From Pseudomonas sp. LS1212 (GTDB lineage: Bacteria > Pseudomonadota > Gammaproteobacteria > Pseudomonadales > Pseudomonadaceae), in NCBI RefSeq assembly GCF_024741815.1, contig NZ_CP102951.1, forward strand, positions 806,001 to 870,000: a stretch of 64,000 bases of DNA, written 5' to 3'. Below are positions 15,506 through 27,214 of this stretch, piece by piece. Made by a program: the position numbers and the translations under genes. How positions within the stretch are numbered: the stretch's first letter is position 1; each line of letters opens with the position of its first letter. Under the pieces are notes generated by a model. It was not told the DNA's origin. It did not search any database and was given only the letters and a program-made list of their open reading frames with translations.

Positions 15506-15591
15506 GTGCCAGCTCTACAGAAGCAGCCAGCAAGCTCAGTGTACGCGAAAGTGGCGCACAAGGCCAACCCGAAGGTTGTCCTTGGCAAGGG

Positions 15592-15867
15592 TCAGCTCTT
15601 TTGGCCCTTTTGCCTGTTGAGCAGGATCTGGTTGGCCTTGGTGGTCTTCTCGATGCACGCATTTCTGTCGCCTTTGGCTTGGGCGGCCTCGGCTTCTTCC
15701 TTCAATTTCATCAATGCTTGCCTGGTCCCTTCGCTCATTGACAGTGTGCTGGCCATGGCGTCGTCAATGCGCTGAAGGTTTGAGGCGCACAAATCCCCGG
15801 CAGCGAAGACCGGGGAGGACAGTGTTGCAGCGGCAATGATCAATCCGCAAATCGCAGTACGCTTCAT
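15592..15867 (-). CDS. small secreted protein, function unknown
   Basis: A 91-aa protein with a clear Sec signal peptide (residues 1-22, KRTAICGLIIAAATLSS then cleavage at VFA-AG). The mature part is mostly helical, about 69 residues, with two Cys residues (DLCASN and NACIEK) that could form a disulfide in the periplasm. It has a GGAGG site before ATG 15867 and is followed 86 bp later by the tmRNA gene on the same strand. Similar small periplasmic proteins occur in Pseudomonas, but I do not know a function. Confidence 0.7.
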   Translation of the reverse strand: MKRTAICGLIIAAATLSSPVFAAGDLCASNLQRIDDAMASTLSMSEGTRQALMKLKEEAEAAQAKGDRNACIEKTTKANQILLNRQKGQKS

Positions 15868-15914
15868 GTGAACCTCCTGAAGCGGTGATCGAAGAAGCTA
15901 TATTTTACGCGTAT

Positions 15915-18721
<2,807 letters not shown>

Positions 18722-18725
<4 letters not shown>

Positions 18726-19393
18726 TGGTCCTCCAGGATCAGCACCACCAGGTCTTTGGGCCCGTGCGCGCCATAGGCCAGAACCTGTTCGATATCGGCG
18801 GTCTTGGAGGGGCCGGATATCAGCAGGGCATTGGTTGGCATACCTTGCGCCCATTTGTGCTGTTGCTGAACCTGATAGAAGTTGTCCTGGATTTCACTGG
18901 CCTTGAGCAAGGCGAAATGCACGGGCGGCACCAGGCTCATCAATCGCGGTTCCTGCGGGGTCGGCCAGACGATCAGGCTGCCGGTGGCGGCGATCGCACC
19001 GAGGGTTGCGGTCAGGCTGGCCGGGGTGTCGTTGAACAGTTCGGCTTTCCATTCTTCCACGGGGCGGTCATAGGCCTTGAGCGTGGGCAGGCCAGAATGC
19101 TGCTGCCAATACTCGGTGACGCGCTGGCCGTGAGGCGTGCCCGGGGCAATCAACAGGCTGGGCAATTGGCGCTCGCGCAGCAGTTGCGCGAGCAACTGGG
19201 GCCAGTCCTGGCCGGTGCTCAGGTGGATCTCGGTATGCACCGCTTCCATCAGTTTGCGCAGTTGCGTAATGCGCTGCGAAGGCGGGTAGCTCCAGGGTTC
19301 GGTCACCAGCGCTTCGTCAAAATTGTCGGCCAGCGGGGTGGTGCCACTGAGGCTCTTGCGGAGCTTACCGAGGATATTCTGTTTGGCACTCAT
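18722..19393 (-). CDS. lutC: LutC/LldG-type lactate utilisation protein
   Basis: A 223-aa LUD-domain protein. It carries the typical GSLIVWPTPQEPRLMSLVPPVHF block near 130 and ends with the conserved SGPSKTADIEQVLAYGAHGP, then KDLVVLILEDQ. LutC works with LutA and LutB as a cytosolic iron-sulfur L-lactate dehydrogenase. It overlaps lutB upstream and dld downstream by four bases each, so the genes are translationally coupled. Confidence 0.9.
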
Positions 19394-20847
19394 TTTTGAT
19401 CTCCCTTCTTGCCCAGATGTTCGCGAGCCAGGTCGTGCAACGAGCGGGCGGCAAGTTTCGGGGCGCTATGATTCTGTGTCCAGGGGCCGATATTGCTCGG
19501 GGTCAGGCCGCGCAGGCGCGTGGCGAAAAAGCCGAAGAGCCGATACAGGGTCGGCGAACTGTTGAGGCGGGCCCAGGCATTCCAGATGAAACGCTCCTTG
19601 CGCGAGTACTTGCTGCCTTGGCCACGCATGACTTGGTTCGGACTGTCCGGGGCCTTGACGTTCTCTTCGCGCAGGCGTCGCAACAACGCCGGGATCGGGA
19701 TCTTCACCGGGCAGACTTCGCCACACGCGCCGCACAACGAGGAGGCGCTCGGGTGGTCCGGGACCTTGGCCAGGCCGACCATGTGCGGGGTGATGATCTT
19801 GCCGATCGGGCCCGGGTAAACCTCGCCATAGGCGTGACCGCCAATGCGGGTGTATACCGGGCAGTGGTTCATGCAGGCGCCGCAGCGGATGCAATTGAGG
19901 GTCTGGCGCAATTCGCTGTCGGCGAAGGCCTGGCTGCGGCCGTTGTCGAGCAGCACCAGGTGCACTTCCTGCGGGCCATCGAGCTCATCGGCCTTGCGTG
20001 GGCCGGAGATCATGTTGACGTAGGTGGTGATCGGCTGGCCGAGGGCCGAGCGGGTCAGCAAGGAAACCAGCGGGACGACATCGCGCAGGTTCTCGACGAC
20101 TTTCTCGATGCCGGTCACGGCGATATGCACCGGTGGCACTGTCGTCGACATACGCCCGTTGCCTTCGTTTTCCACCAACAGCAGGGTGCCGGTTTCGGCC
20201 ACGGCGAAATTGACCCCGGAAACCCCGATGTCCGCTTCGAAGAACTTCTGCCGCAAGACCTTGCGACCGATCTGAATGAGTTGGTCGACGTCCCTGGTGT
20301 ACTCCACGCCGAGTTTGTCGTGGAACAGGGACGCGACCTGACCGGCGTTCTTGTGGATAGCCGGCATAATGATATGAGAGGGCTTCTCGTGGTCGAGTTG
20401 AACGATGAACTCGCCCATGTCCGACTCAAGGCATTCAATACCCCGAGCTGCGAGGACATGGTTCATTTCCATCTCTTCGCTGACCATCGATTTGCCTTTG
20501 ATCACTTGCCGCGCCTCGTGAGCCCGGATGATCGAGAGGACGAGGTCATTGGCCTCGTCCACCGTTTCCGCCCAGTGCACTTTCACACCGTTGCGGGTCA
20601 GGTTCTGTTCCAGTTGCTCGAGCAGGTCGGGCAACTTGGATAAAGCACGTGCGCGAATGGCATTACCCAGAGCGCGCAAATGCTCGCGTTCGTGAGCATC
20701 GCTGAAGGCCACGGCACGCTTGGTCATCAGCGAGTCCATGGCACTGCGAAAGTTGTTTCGCAGTTGCGAATCGCCCAAGGCTTTATGGGCCCTGGCGCGA
20801 AAATCTTCCTGTACCTCGACGGTCGGAATCAGCGTTTGTACGCTCAT
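19390..20847 (-). CDS. lutB: LutB/LldF-type iron-sulfur protein of L-lactate oxidation
   Basis: A 485-aa protein with an N-terminal LUD domain (EMNHVLAARGIECLESDMGE, then TGTLLLVENEGNGRM). It has two 4Fe-4S motifs, CIRCGACMNHCPVY (about 319) and CGACGEVCPVKIP (about 370), and a conserved C-terminal tail. It probably carries the electron-transfer centre of the LutABC complex. The stop overlaps the lutC start by ATGA, and its start overlaps the lutA stop. Confidence 0.92.
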   Translation of the reverse strand: MSVQTLIPTVEVQEDFRARAHKALGDSQLRNNFRSAMDSLMTKRAVAFSDAHEREHLRALGNAIRARALSKLPDLLEQLEQNLTRNGVKVHWAETVDEANDLVLSIIRAHEARQVIKGKSMVSEEMEMNHVLAARGIECLESDMGEFIVQLDHEKPSHIIMPAIHKNAGQVASLFHDKLGVEYTRDVDQLIQIGRKVLRQKFFEADIGVSGVNFAVAETGTLLLVENEGNGRMSTTVPPVHIAVTGIEKVVENLRDVVPLVSLLTRSALGQPITTYVNMISGPRKADELDGPQEVHLVLLDNGRSQAFADSELRQTLNCIRCGACMNHCPVYTRIGGHAYGEVYPGPIGKIITPHMVGLAKVPDHPSASSLCGACGEVCPVKIPIPALLRRLREENVKAPDSPNQVMRGQGSKYSRKERFIWNAWARLNSSPTLYRLFGFFATRLRGLTPSNIGPWTQNHSAPKLAARSLHDLAREHLGKKGDQK

Positions 20848-21668
20848 TGCCCACCCCCGGTACGCTGCCAGAGGAAGCTGGCCAGGTGTTGGCCGCGCAG
20901 TGCTTCGCGCTGTTTCTCAAGGGCCCCGTTGATGTTCATCAGGCAGCCACAGTCTGCGCTCAAAACCTGATGCGCGCCGGATTCTTTCAGTGCGCGGGTC
21001 TTGTCGGCGACCATCGCCCCGGAGATATCAGGCATACGGACGCTGAACGTCCCACCAAAGCCACAGCATTCGCTTTCATGGCTGTGTTCAACGCGCTCCA
21101 CATTGCCCAGTTGTGCCAACAACGCACGTCCATGCAAGTGGGTGTTCATTTCCCGTCGTGCCGAGCAAGAGGTATGCAGCGCCACCTTGACTGGCTCGCC
21201 GCTGTCCTTGAACTGCACCTTGCAGACGTTGAGCAGGAACTCGGCCAGCTCATAGGTTCGGGCCGCGAGGGCCTGGACCTGTTTCAGTGTCTCCGGCTCG
21301 TCCTTGAACAAGTCGGCATAGTGTTCTCGGAGCATCCCGGCGCACGAGCCGGATGGCACCACGACCGGATAATCCCCGGCGAACAGCGCCAGCTGTGACC
21401 TTGCCACTTGCCGCGCCTGCTCGGTGTAACCGCTGGTGTAAGCCGGCTGCCCGCAGCAGCTTTGCCCTTGCGGGTATTGGACGGCAATACCCTCGCGCTC
21501 GAGCAGGTGAATCGCATCCATGCCCGCTTCGGGGTAGAACAGGTCCACTACGCAGGTGCCGAACAGGTACACCCGAGCAGGTTTCTCGCTGGGGTATTGG
21601 CGTGGCTGGGGCAGTGGCGGTGCGACGCGGGTCGCGTTGGGCACGGCGTTGTAAAAAAGCTCGCTCAT
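20844..21668 (-). CDS. lutA: LutA/LldE-type Fe-S oxidoreductase subunit
   Basis: A 274-aa protein made of two CCG (cysteine-rich) domains: GTCVVDLFYPEAG with SCCGQPAYTSGYTE in the first, and TSCSARREM with SECCGFGGTF in the second. Such domains bind non-cubane 4Fe-4S clusters, as in heterodisulfide reductase HdrB and GlcF. It is the first gene of the lut block, 150 bp behind lldP. That gap contains a hairpin with 10-bp arms (GCTGCTGAAA/TTTCAGCAGC, 21710-21745) that might affect message processing. Confidence 0.92.
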   Translation of the reverse strand: MSELFYNAVPNATRVAPPLPQPRQYPSEKPARVYLFGTCVVDLFYPEAGMDAIHLLEREGIAVQYPQGQSCCGQPAYTSGYTEQARQVARSQLALFAGDYPVVVPSGSCAGMLREHYADLFKDEPETLKQVQALAARTYELAEFLLNVCKVQFKDSGEPVKVALHTSCSARREMNTHLHGRALLAQLGNVERVEHSHESECCGFGGTFSVRMPDISGAMVADKTRALKESGAHQVLSADCGCLMNINGALEKQREALRGQHLASFLWQRTGGGQ

Positions 21669-21818
21669 CAGGCATTTCTCCGGGTGGTCCCGGTTATCCG
21701 TCCAGCGTGCTGCTGAAATATAAACACTTGAAGCTTTCAGCAGCCTTGCAGACCGGGGTGTTGAACAACTGACGCCGGACAGCCCGACGTCAGATTTTTT
21801 ACATGGAGCCGTAGGCGA

Positions 21819-23507
21819 TCAATGCACCAGCATCCCGGTGAACCAGTACGCCTGCGCCAGGGTGATCAGGCCGACGATGGTGGCAAAGAATAGGCTGTGC
21901 TTGAGGGTGAAGCGGAACAGATCGGATTCCTTGCCGACCAGCCCGGTTGCCGCACAAGCGACGGCGATCGATTGCGGGGAGATCATCTTGCCGGTCACGC
22001 CGCCGCTGGTATTGGCTGCAACCAGCAAGGTGTCGCTGACGCCGATCTGATGGCCGGTGGTGGCCTGCAACGAGCTGAACAGGGCGTTGGACGATGTGTC
22101 CGAACCGGTCAGGAACACGCCCAGCCAGCCGAGGAACGGCGAGAAGAACGGGAACGCTGCGCCCGTACCGGCCAGCACCAGCGCCATGGTCGAAGACATG
22201 CCCGAGTAGTTGGTGACGAACGCGAAGGCCAGCACCATGCCGATGGACAGGATCGGCCAGCGCAGCTCATAGAAGGTCTCCTTAAAAGTGGTAAGACCAG
22301 TTTTAAGGTTGATCTTCAGTACCAGCATCGAGATCAGCGCCGAGAAGAAAATCGCGGTACCGGTCGCCGAGATCGGGTCGAGCTTGAACACGGCGGGAAT
22401 GGCCGTTGGCGCGGTTACGATCGGAGCGACCTTGATCACCATTTGGTCCAGGTGCGGGATCGCGAAGTTGAACACCCAGCCATACATCGAGCCGCCAGCG
22501 GCGAACAGGGCCTTGAAGGGCTTGAGGGTCCAGATGGTGACCAGCACGGTGAGAATCAGGAATGGTGACCAGGCCTTGATAATCTGGAACAGGCTGTAAG
22601 GCGAACGCGGGGTGGTGCGCTGCTGGCCGAAGCCGCCGGTGCTCTTCACTGCTGCAGCGCCGACGCTGTTGGCAACGATTTCAGGGGTACGCTTGGGCTG
22701 CCAGATTTTCAGGAACAGGGTCAGGCTCACCAGGCTGGCCAGGGCCGAGGTGATGTCCGGCAGTTCCGGGCCAATGAAGTTGGAGGTGAAGTACTGGGTC
22801 ACGGCGAAGCTGAAACCGGCCACGAAAGCTGCTGGCCAGGTTTCCTTGACGCCGCGCAGGCCGTCCATCATGAACACCAGCCAGAACGGAACGAACATCG
22901 ACAGCAAGGGCAACTGGCGACCGGCCATGGCGCCGATCTTGAACGCGTCGATACCGGTTACCTGGCCGGCGACGATGATCGGGATGCCCAGGGCGCCGAA
23001 CGCCACTGGCGCAGTGTTGGCGATCAGGCACAGGCCTGCCGCGTACAAAGGGTTGAAGCCCAGGCCCACCAGCAGGGCGGCGGTGATGGCTACCGGCGCA
23101 CCGAAGCCAGCAGCGCCCTCGAGAAATGCACCGAAGCAGAAGCCGATCAGCAGGACCTGCAGGCGCTGGTCGTCGGTGATCGACAGGACCGAGCTGCGAA
23201 TGATCTCGAACTGGCCGCTCTTGACGGTGAGTTTGTAGAGGAACACCGCTGCGACGATGATCCATGCGATCGGCCAGAGACCATAGGCAAATCCATAGCC
23301 TGCGGCAGCGATTGCCATGTCGGCCGGCATCTGGAAGGCGAAGATCGCAACCAGGATGGACAGCGCCAGGGTGATGCTTCCGGCGACGTGACCTTTGAGG
23401 CGGAACACGGCCAGGGCCAGGAAGAAGAACACGATGGGGATGACTGCCGCCAGGGCGGACAGTCCGAGACTGCCGAGCGGGCTATAGAGCTGTTGCCAGG
23501 TTTGCAT
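21819..23507 (-). CDS. lldP: L-lactate permease
   Basis: A 562-aa LctP-family transporter with about 13 membrane segments. It has the conserved blocks GFCFGAFLEGAAGFGAPVAI at about 125-145 and SDTSSNALFSSLQ with NTSGGVTGKMISPQSIAVA near the C terminus. It imports L- and D-lactate (and glycolate) with protons. It is the first gene of the operon lldP-lutA-lutB-lutC-dld and lies opposite lldR across a 250-bp regulatory gap. Confidence 0.95.
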   Translation of the reverse strand: MQTWQQLYSPLGSLGLSALAAVIPIVFFFLALAVFRLKGHVAGSITLALSILVAIFAFQMPADMAIAAAGYGFAYGLWPIAWIIVAAVFLYKLTVKSGQFEIIRSSVLSITDDQRLQVLLIGFCFGAFLEGAAGFGAPVAITAALLVGLGFNPLYAAGLCLIANTAPVAFGALGIPIIVAGQVTGIDAFKIGAMAGRQLPLLSMFVPFWLVFMMDGLRGVKETWPAAFVAGFSFAVTQYFTSNFIGPELPDITSALASLVSLTLFLKIWQPKRTPEIVANSVGAAAVKSTGGFGQQRTTPRSPYSLFQIIKAWSPFLILTVLVTIWTLKPFKALFAAGGSMYGWVFNFAIPHLDQMVIKVAPIVTAPTAIPAVFKLDPISATGTAIFFSALISMLVLKINLKTGLTTFKETFYELRWPILSIGMVLAFAFVTNYSGMSSTMALVLAGTGAAFPFFSPFLGWLGVFLTGSDTSSNALFSSLQATTGHQIGVSDTLLVAANTSGGVTGKMISPQSIAVACAATGLVGKESDLFRFTLKHSLFFATIVGLITLAQAYWFTGMLVH

Positions 23508-23547
23508 ATGGGGTGGCCCCTGATTGTTGTTGGGTGCTCGATTTGAT

Positions 23548-23566
23548 AAATTGGTAATACCAATTT
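23548..23566. promoter_or_regulatory. LldR operator
   Basis: AAATTGGTAATACCAATTT is a perfect palindrome with 9-bp arms around one central base. It lies 41 bp upstream of the lldP start codon, in the gap shared with lldR. Its TTGGT/ACCAA half sites match the FadR-subfamily LldR operator pattern. Binding is inferred. Confidence 0.85.
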
Positions 23567-23757
23567 ACAATGTCGATGCGCTAGGTTAGAAGCCTTGCCA
23601 TCGGTGTGTCAATTTGCCGGGCTAAAACTTTCGTCGGATGGGGTATTCGATGAGCTTCTGATCGGGTGATGAAAAGCCTTGCTGATGGGTGTGAGGCGGG
23701 GCGCGATAGGCGAGAATAGGGCGCCCCGTGGGTTGTTTCGTATGTGGAGAGTGAGCG

Positions 23758-24525
23758 ATGAGTTTCAATCAGGTCCGCCAGCGCCGTTTGTCCGACGATA
23801 TCGTCGAGCGGCTCGAGGGGATGATTCTTGAAGGGACGTTGAAGGCTGGCGAACGCTTGCCTGCTGAGCGGGTGCTCGCCGAACAGTTCGGGGTTTCACG
23901 CCCCTCCTTGCGCGAAGCGATCCAGAAGCTGGTCGCCAAGGGCATGCTGGTCAGCCGCCAGGGTGGTGGCAACTACGTGATCGAGTCGCTGGGCTCTACG
24001 TTCAGCGATCCCTTGCTGCAATTGCTGGAAAACAACCCTGAGGCCCAGCGCGACTTGCTCGAATTTCGCCACACCCTCGAAGGCTCCTGCGCCTACTACG
24101 CCGCCCTGCGCGCCACCGAACTGGATCGCGAGCGCCTCAAGGCGGCTTTCGACAGGTTGCAGGATTGCTATGCCCGAGCCGATGAAGTCGATCGGGCGGA
24201 AGAGGGTATCGCCGATGCCAATTTCCATCTGGCCATTGCCGAGGCCAGCCATAACGCTGTGCTGCTACATACGATCCGCGGGCTGTTCGACCTGCTCAAA
24301 CGCAATGTGGTGACCAATATCGGCGGCATGTACAAACAGCGCAGCGAAACGCGCGACATGCTGATCGGGCAGCACCGCGAGCTTTACTTGGCGATCATCG
24401 AGGGGCGGGCGCAGGACGCGCGCGAGGTGTCCAGCCGGCACATTCTGTATGTGCAGGAGGTGCTGGAAGAGGCGCGCGAGGAAGTGCAGCGCATGGCGCG
24501 GGCGGAGCGGCGCAAGGGGTTGTAG
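23758..24525 (+). CDS. lldR: GntR/FadR-family lactate regulator
   Basis: A 255-aa protein. It has an N-terminal winged HTH (LKAGERLPAERVLAEQFGVS then RPSLREAIQKL, about 28-60) and a C-terminal FCD ligand domain with the metal-binding Asp/His positions in EFRHTLEG, ANFHLAIAEASHN and GQHRELYLAI. LldR represses lactate genes until lactate binds. The start ATG 23758 has a GGAGAG site. It is divergent from lldP across the palindromic operator. Confidence 0.93.
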   Translation: MSFNQVRQRRLSDDIVERLEGMILEGTLKAGERLPAERVLAEQFGVSRPSLREAIQKLVAKGMLVSRQGGGNYVIESLGSTFSDPLLQLLENNPEAQRDLLEFRHTLEGSCAYYAALRATELDRERLKAAFDRLQDCYARADEVDRAEEGIADANFHLAIAEASHNAVLLHTIRGLFDLLKRNVVTNIGGMYKQRSETRDMLIGQHRELYLAIIEGRAQDAREVSSRHILYVQEVLEEAREEVQRMARAERRKGL

Positions 24526-24547
24526 CGTATTGCGACCGCTGTGCGGT

Positions 24548-24624
24548 CGAGCGCAGCCTTCGGCAGCGGCTACAAGAGCTCGGCTCACCACGTTCGGTGT
24601 AGCCGCTGCCGAAGGCTGCGCTCG
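24548..24624. repeat. REP/BIME-type inverted repeat, 27-bp perfect arms
   Basis: Arms at 24548-24574 and 24598-24624 are exact reverse complements around a 23-bp spacer. Each contains the GTAGCCGCTGCCGAAGGCTG core familiar from Pseudomonas REP sequences. Small hairpins flank both arms (GACCGC..GCGGTC and CGGCCGC..GCGGCCG). It separates the convergent lldR and smpB genes. Confidence 0.88.
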
Positions 24625-24657
24625 GCCGCAAAGCGGCCGTAAAAGCGCTGGCCGACC

Positions 24658-25140
24658 TCAGTCGTCCTTGCCCTTGCTACGCACCGCACGCTGCAGCTCA
24701 CGATCGGAATCGCGCTCGCGTTCGGTATGGCGCTTGTCGTATTCCTTCTTGCCTTTGCCCAAAGCAATCTCGCACTTGATCAAGTGCTTGCTCCAGTAAA
24801 GCGACAAGGCGACGCAGGCGTAACCTTTTTGCTGAACCGCGGCGAACAGCTTTTCCAGCTCGCGGCGGTTGAGCAGTAGTTTGCGGGTGCGTGTCGGGTC
24901 GGCGATAACGTGGGTACTGGCCGTGGTCAGCGGGGAGATATGGCTACCCATCAGCCAGGCCTCGCCATCCTTGAGCAGCACGTAGCTGTCGATCAACTGT
25001 GCCTTGCCGGCACGCAGACTTTTTACTTCCCAGCCGGCCAGGACCAGACCAGCCTCGAACTTGTGTTCGACGAAGTAATCGTGTCGCGCTTTCTTGTTTT
25101 GCGCGATGGTCCCTGTTGGGTGTTTCTTTTGTTTAGCCAT
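24658..25140 (-). CDS. smpB: SsrA-binding protein SmpB
   Basis: A 160-aa protein, the usual length. The OB-fold core includes QNKKARHDYFVEHKFEAGLV, WEVKSLRAGKAQLIDSYV and LLLNRRELEKL. The basic C-terminal tail (KGKKEYDKRHTERERD) enters the decoding centre during trans-translation. The start ATG 25138-25140 was chosen because family members begin MAKQKK; the frame is open far upstream without meaning. Its RNA partner, tmRNA, lies 9.2 kb away on the same strand, with the lactate operon between. Confidence 0.97.
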   Translation of the reverse strand: MAKQKKHPTGTIAQNKKARHDYFVEHKFEAGLVLAGWEVKSLRAGKAQLIDSYVLLKDGEAWLMGSHISPLTTASTHVIADPTRTRKLLLNRRELEKLFAAVQQKGYACVALSLYWSKHLIKCEIALGKGKKEYDKRHTERERDSDRELQRAVRSKGKDD

Positions 25141-25317
25141 AGGGGGCGCATTATATGCAGTCGTCGCGTTGTCGGCTACGGGCATGCTGCATGCTTGAGC
25201 CGCTTGAGTGAATCCCGGACAATGCGCTGCTGTTTTATCCGATTTTTCTGATGCGCTTATGTGGCGCCCATCGGCAACCCTGTAGTTTTGCCGCTCAGTT
25301 TTGGAAGTGACGCCTGC

Positions 25318-25752
25318 ATGACAACGCATATTCAACGTTCGGCCTTGCTGCCTTACCCTGCTCAGGCACTCTATGACCTGGTCAACGACGTCGCTCGCTA
25401 TCCGGAGTTTTTGCCATGGTGTTCTTCCACCAAGGTGCTCGAGGCCAGCGGCGAGCATATGCGCGCCAGCCTGGCGGTGGCGAAGGGCGGCCTCAGCCAG
25501 CAATTCGTGACACGTAATACGCTGGTTCCCGGGAACTCCATCGAAATGCATCTGGAGGAGGGGCCGTTCAGCCAGCTGCACGGCCTCTGGATATTCAAGC
25601 CCCTGGGGGAAAAGGCCTGCAAGATCAGTCTGGATCTGTCGTTCGACTATGCCGGGCCATTGGTTCGGGCCACCCTGGGGCCATTGTTCAATCAGGCGGC
25701 CAATACCCTGGTCGACGCTTTTTGCCAGCGAGCCAAGCAACTGCATGGCTGA
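25318..25752 (+). CDS. ratA: RatA-type START-domain protein (ribosome-associated toxin/CoQ10-binding family)
   Basis: A 144-aa Coq10/START-fold protein: IQRSALLPYPAQALYDLVND with VARYPEFLPWCSST, then MHLEEGPFSQLHGLWIFKPL and the C-terminal PLFNQAANTLVDAFCQRAKQL. In E. coli RatA blocks 70S assembly, and homologues bind ubiquinone; which role dominates here is unknown. The start ATG 25318 is divergent from smpB across 177 bp. The stop codon overlaps the next gene. Confidence 0.9.
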   Translation: MTTHIQRSALLPYPAQALYDLVNDVARYPEFLPWCSSTKVLEASGEHMRASLAVAKGGLSQQFVTRNTLVPGNSIEMHLEEGPFSQLHGLWIFKPLGEKACKISLDLSFDYAGPLVRATLGPLFNQAANTLVDAFCQRAKQLHG

Positions 25753-26059
25753 GTCATTCATCGAGGTCGAGGTGGTCTTCGCAGCAGTCGATCGGCAATT
25801 GTTGCTGAAGGTGTCTGTGCCTGTCGGAACCACCCTGCGCGAAGCCGTCAGGATGTCCGGCATGGCTGGGCAGTTTCCGCAATGGAACCTGGACGAGTGC
25901 CCGGTGGGAATATTTGGTCGAGTGGTTGCCGAGCCGCAGGCTCATGTCGTTCAAGCGGGCGAGCGGATCGAGCTGTATCGACCGCTGCTCGTCGACCCCA
26001 AGGAGGTGCGCAAGTTGCGCGCCGCCAAGGCGGCCAAGGCCAAAGCCGCCAAGCTTTGA
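25745..26059 (+). CDS. rnfH: RnfH-family ubiquitin-like protein
   Basis: A 104-aa beta-grasp protein (UPF0125/RnfH): EVEVVFAAVDRQLLLKVSVP, GTTLREAV and the conserved GIFGRVV block, with a Lys/Ala-rich tail. It overlaps the last eight bases of ratA, the usual ratA-rnfH pairing in gammaproteobacteria. The exact biochemical role is not established. Confidence 0.9.
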   Translation: MAESFIEVEVVFAAVDRQLLLKVSVPVGTTLREAVRMSGMAGQFPQWNLDECPVGIFGRVVAEPQAHVVQAGERIELYRPLLVDPKEVRKLRAAKAAKAKAAKL

Positions 26060-26070
26060 AACAGGCAACA

Positions 26071-26094
26071 AAAAGCCCGGCATGCCGGGCTTTT
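26071..26094. terminator. bidirectional terminator between rnfH and bamE
   Basis: AAAAGCCCGGCATGCCGGGC followed by TTTTTT is a perfect palindrome with A/T runs on both sides. It serves the convergent rnfH and bamE genes. Confidence 0.92.
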
Positions 26095-26108
26095 TTGTGT
26101 TCGCCTTG

Positions 26109-26648
26109 TTACTGCGGCGCAGTTTCCAGCGGTTCCTGGCTTGGGGCCGGAACCACTTCGACCTCGTCCACTTCGCGTTGGATCTTGTCCAGCAGCGAGC
26201 CGGGCTTGGCCGGGGCTTCGGGTTCGGGTTTCGCTTCAGGCTGCGCAGGCGTGGTCTCTGCCGGGGCTACCGTCGTGCTGGTTTCGCTACCGAGGATGGC
26301 TTCGTCTTTGCTGACACCCGGCATGAAATCGCCCGACAGGCCGGACAATTGGTCGCTATCATTAAAGAACACACTCATGCGTTCCTGCTGGCGCGGACCG
26401 CCACCTGGCTGCAGGCTGTACAGGTAATCCCAGCGATTGGTATGGAATGTATCGGCGATCAGCGGGTTACCCATGATAAACCGTACTTGCTTGCGGGTCA
26501 TTCCCGGGCGTAATTGGTCTATCATGTCCTGCGTGACGACATTGCCCTGCTGGATGTCGATTTTGTAAACCCCGGGGAAGGAACAACCGGCGAGTGCGAG
26601 CAGACCCACGAAAGTGAGGCTGGTTAGCAAGTGCTTGGTGTTTTGCAT
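26109..26648 (-). CDS. bamE: outer-membrane assembly lipoprotein BamE (OmlA)
   Basis: A 179-aa lipoprotein with lipobox LLALAGC, giving Cys at about 23. The SmpA/OmlA domain follows, with YKIDIQQGNVVTQDMIDQLR, GMTRKQVRFIMGNPLI and RWDYLYSLQPGG. The Pro/Glu/Ala-rich C-terminal extension is longer than in E. coli BamE, as usual in Pseudomonas. It supports the Bam complex that inserts outer-membrane proteins. The start ATG 26648 has a GGAAG site. It is divergent from fur, the normal order. Confidence 0.95.
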   Translation of the reverse strand: MQNTKHLLTSLTFVGLLALAGCSFPGVYKIDIQQGNVVTQDMIDQLRPGMTRKQVRFIMGNPLIADTFHTNRWDYLYSLQPGGGPRQQERMSVFFNDSDQLSGLSGDFMPGVSKDEAILGSETSTTVAPAETTPAQPEAKPEPEAPAKPGSLLDKIQREVDEVEVVPAPSQEPLETAPQ

Positions 26649-26745
26649 CGGTGGGCGACTTCCACTATCTTGGCTGGACAACGTAAACCCCGATCATACC
26701 CGTATTAAGAGAAGCTGCGAAGCAGCATCGGCGAGAAAGCTGACC

Positions 26746-27150
26746 ATGGTTGAAAATAGCGAACTACGAAAAGTCGGCCTCAAGGTGACCCTGCCTCGAG
26801 TCAAAATTCTACAGATGCTCGACTCGACCGAGCAGCGTCACATGAGTGCCGAGGATGTCTACAAGGCATTGATGGAAGCGGGTGAGGATGTAGGCCTGGC
26901 CACGGTTTACCGTGTTTTGACCCAGTTCGAAGCTGCCGGGTTGGTTGTGCGCCACAACTTCGATGGCGGCCATGCGGTCTTCGAATTGGCTGATGGCGGT
27001 CACCACGACCATATGGTCAACGTAGAGTCTGGTGAAGTCATCGAGTTCTTCGACAGCGAAATTGAAAAGCGTCAGAAAGAGATCGTCGCCGAACACGGCT
27101 TCGATCTGGTTGATCACAACCTGGTGCTGTACGTTCGCAAGAAGAAGTAA
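26746..27150 (+). CDS. fur: ferric uptake regulator Fur
   Basis: A 134-aa protein with an N-terminal winged helix (VTLPRVKILQMLDS; MSAEDVYKAL; GLATVYRVLTQFEAAGLV). The metal-binding C-terminal domain contains the HHDHM motif and the ligands of the E-x-DHNLVLYV region. It contains no cysteine at all, so the structural CxxC zinc site of E. coli Fur is absent. It represses iron-acquisition genes with Fe(II). It is divergent from bamE. Confidence 0.97.
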   Translation: MVENSELRKVGLKVTLPRVKILQMLDSTEQRHMSAEDVYKALMEAGEDVGLATVYRVLTQFEAAGLVVRHNFDGGHAVFELADGGHHDHMVNVESGEVIEFFDSEIEKRQKEIVAEHGFDLVDHNLVLYVRKKK

Positions 27151-27177
27151 GCGTTAGCGCTGCTATCGTGCAGCCAT

Positions 27178-27203
27178 CGAAGGCGACCTCAGGGTCGCCT
27201 TCG
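27178..27203. terminator. terminator hairpin between fur and recN
   Basis: CGAAGGCGACC-TCA-GGGTCGCCTTCG is a perfect 11-bp stem between the convergent fur and recN stop codons. The T-run is weak on both sides. Confidence 0.75.
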
Positions 27204-27214
27204 TGCGTTTTGCC

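Noticed and set aside
15406..15775. Plus-strand ORFs over tmRNA and the small secreted protein
   Set aside because: They lie opposite a structured RNA and a gene with a signal peptide and good start site.
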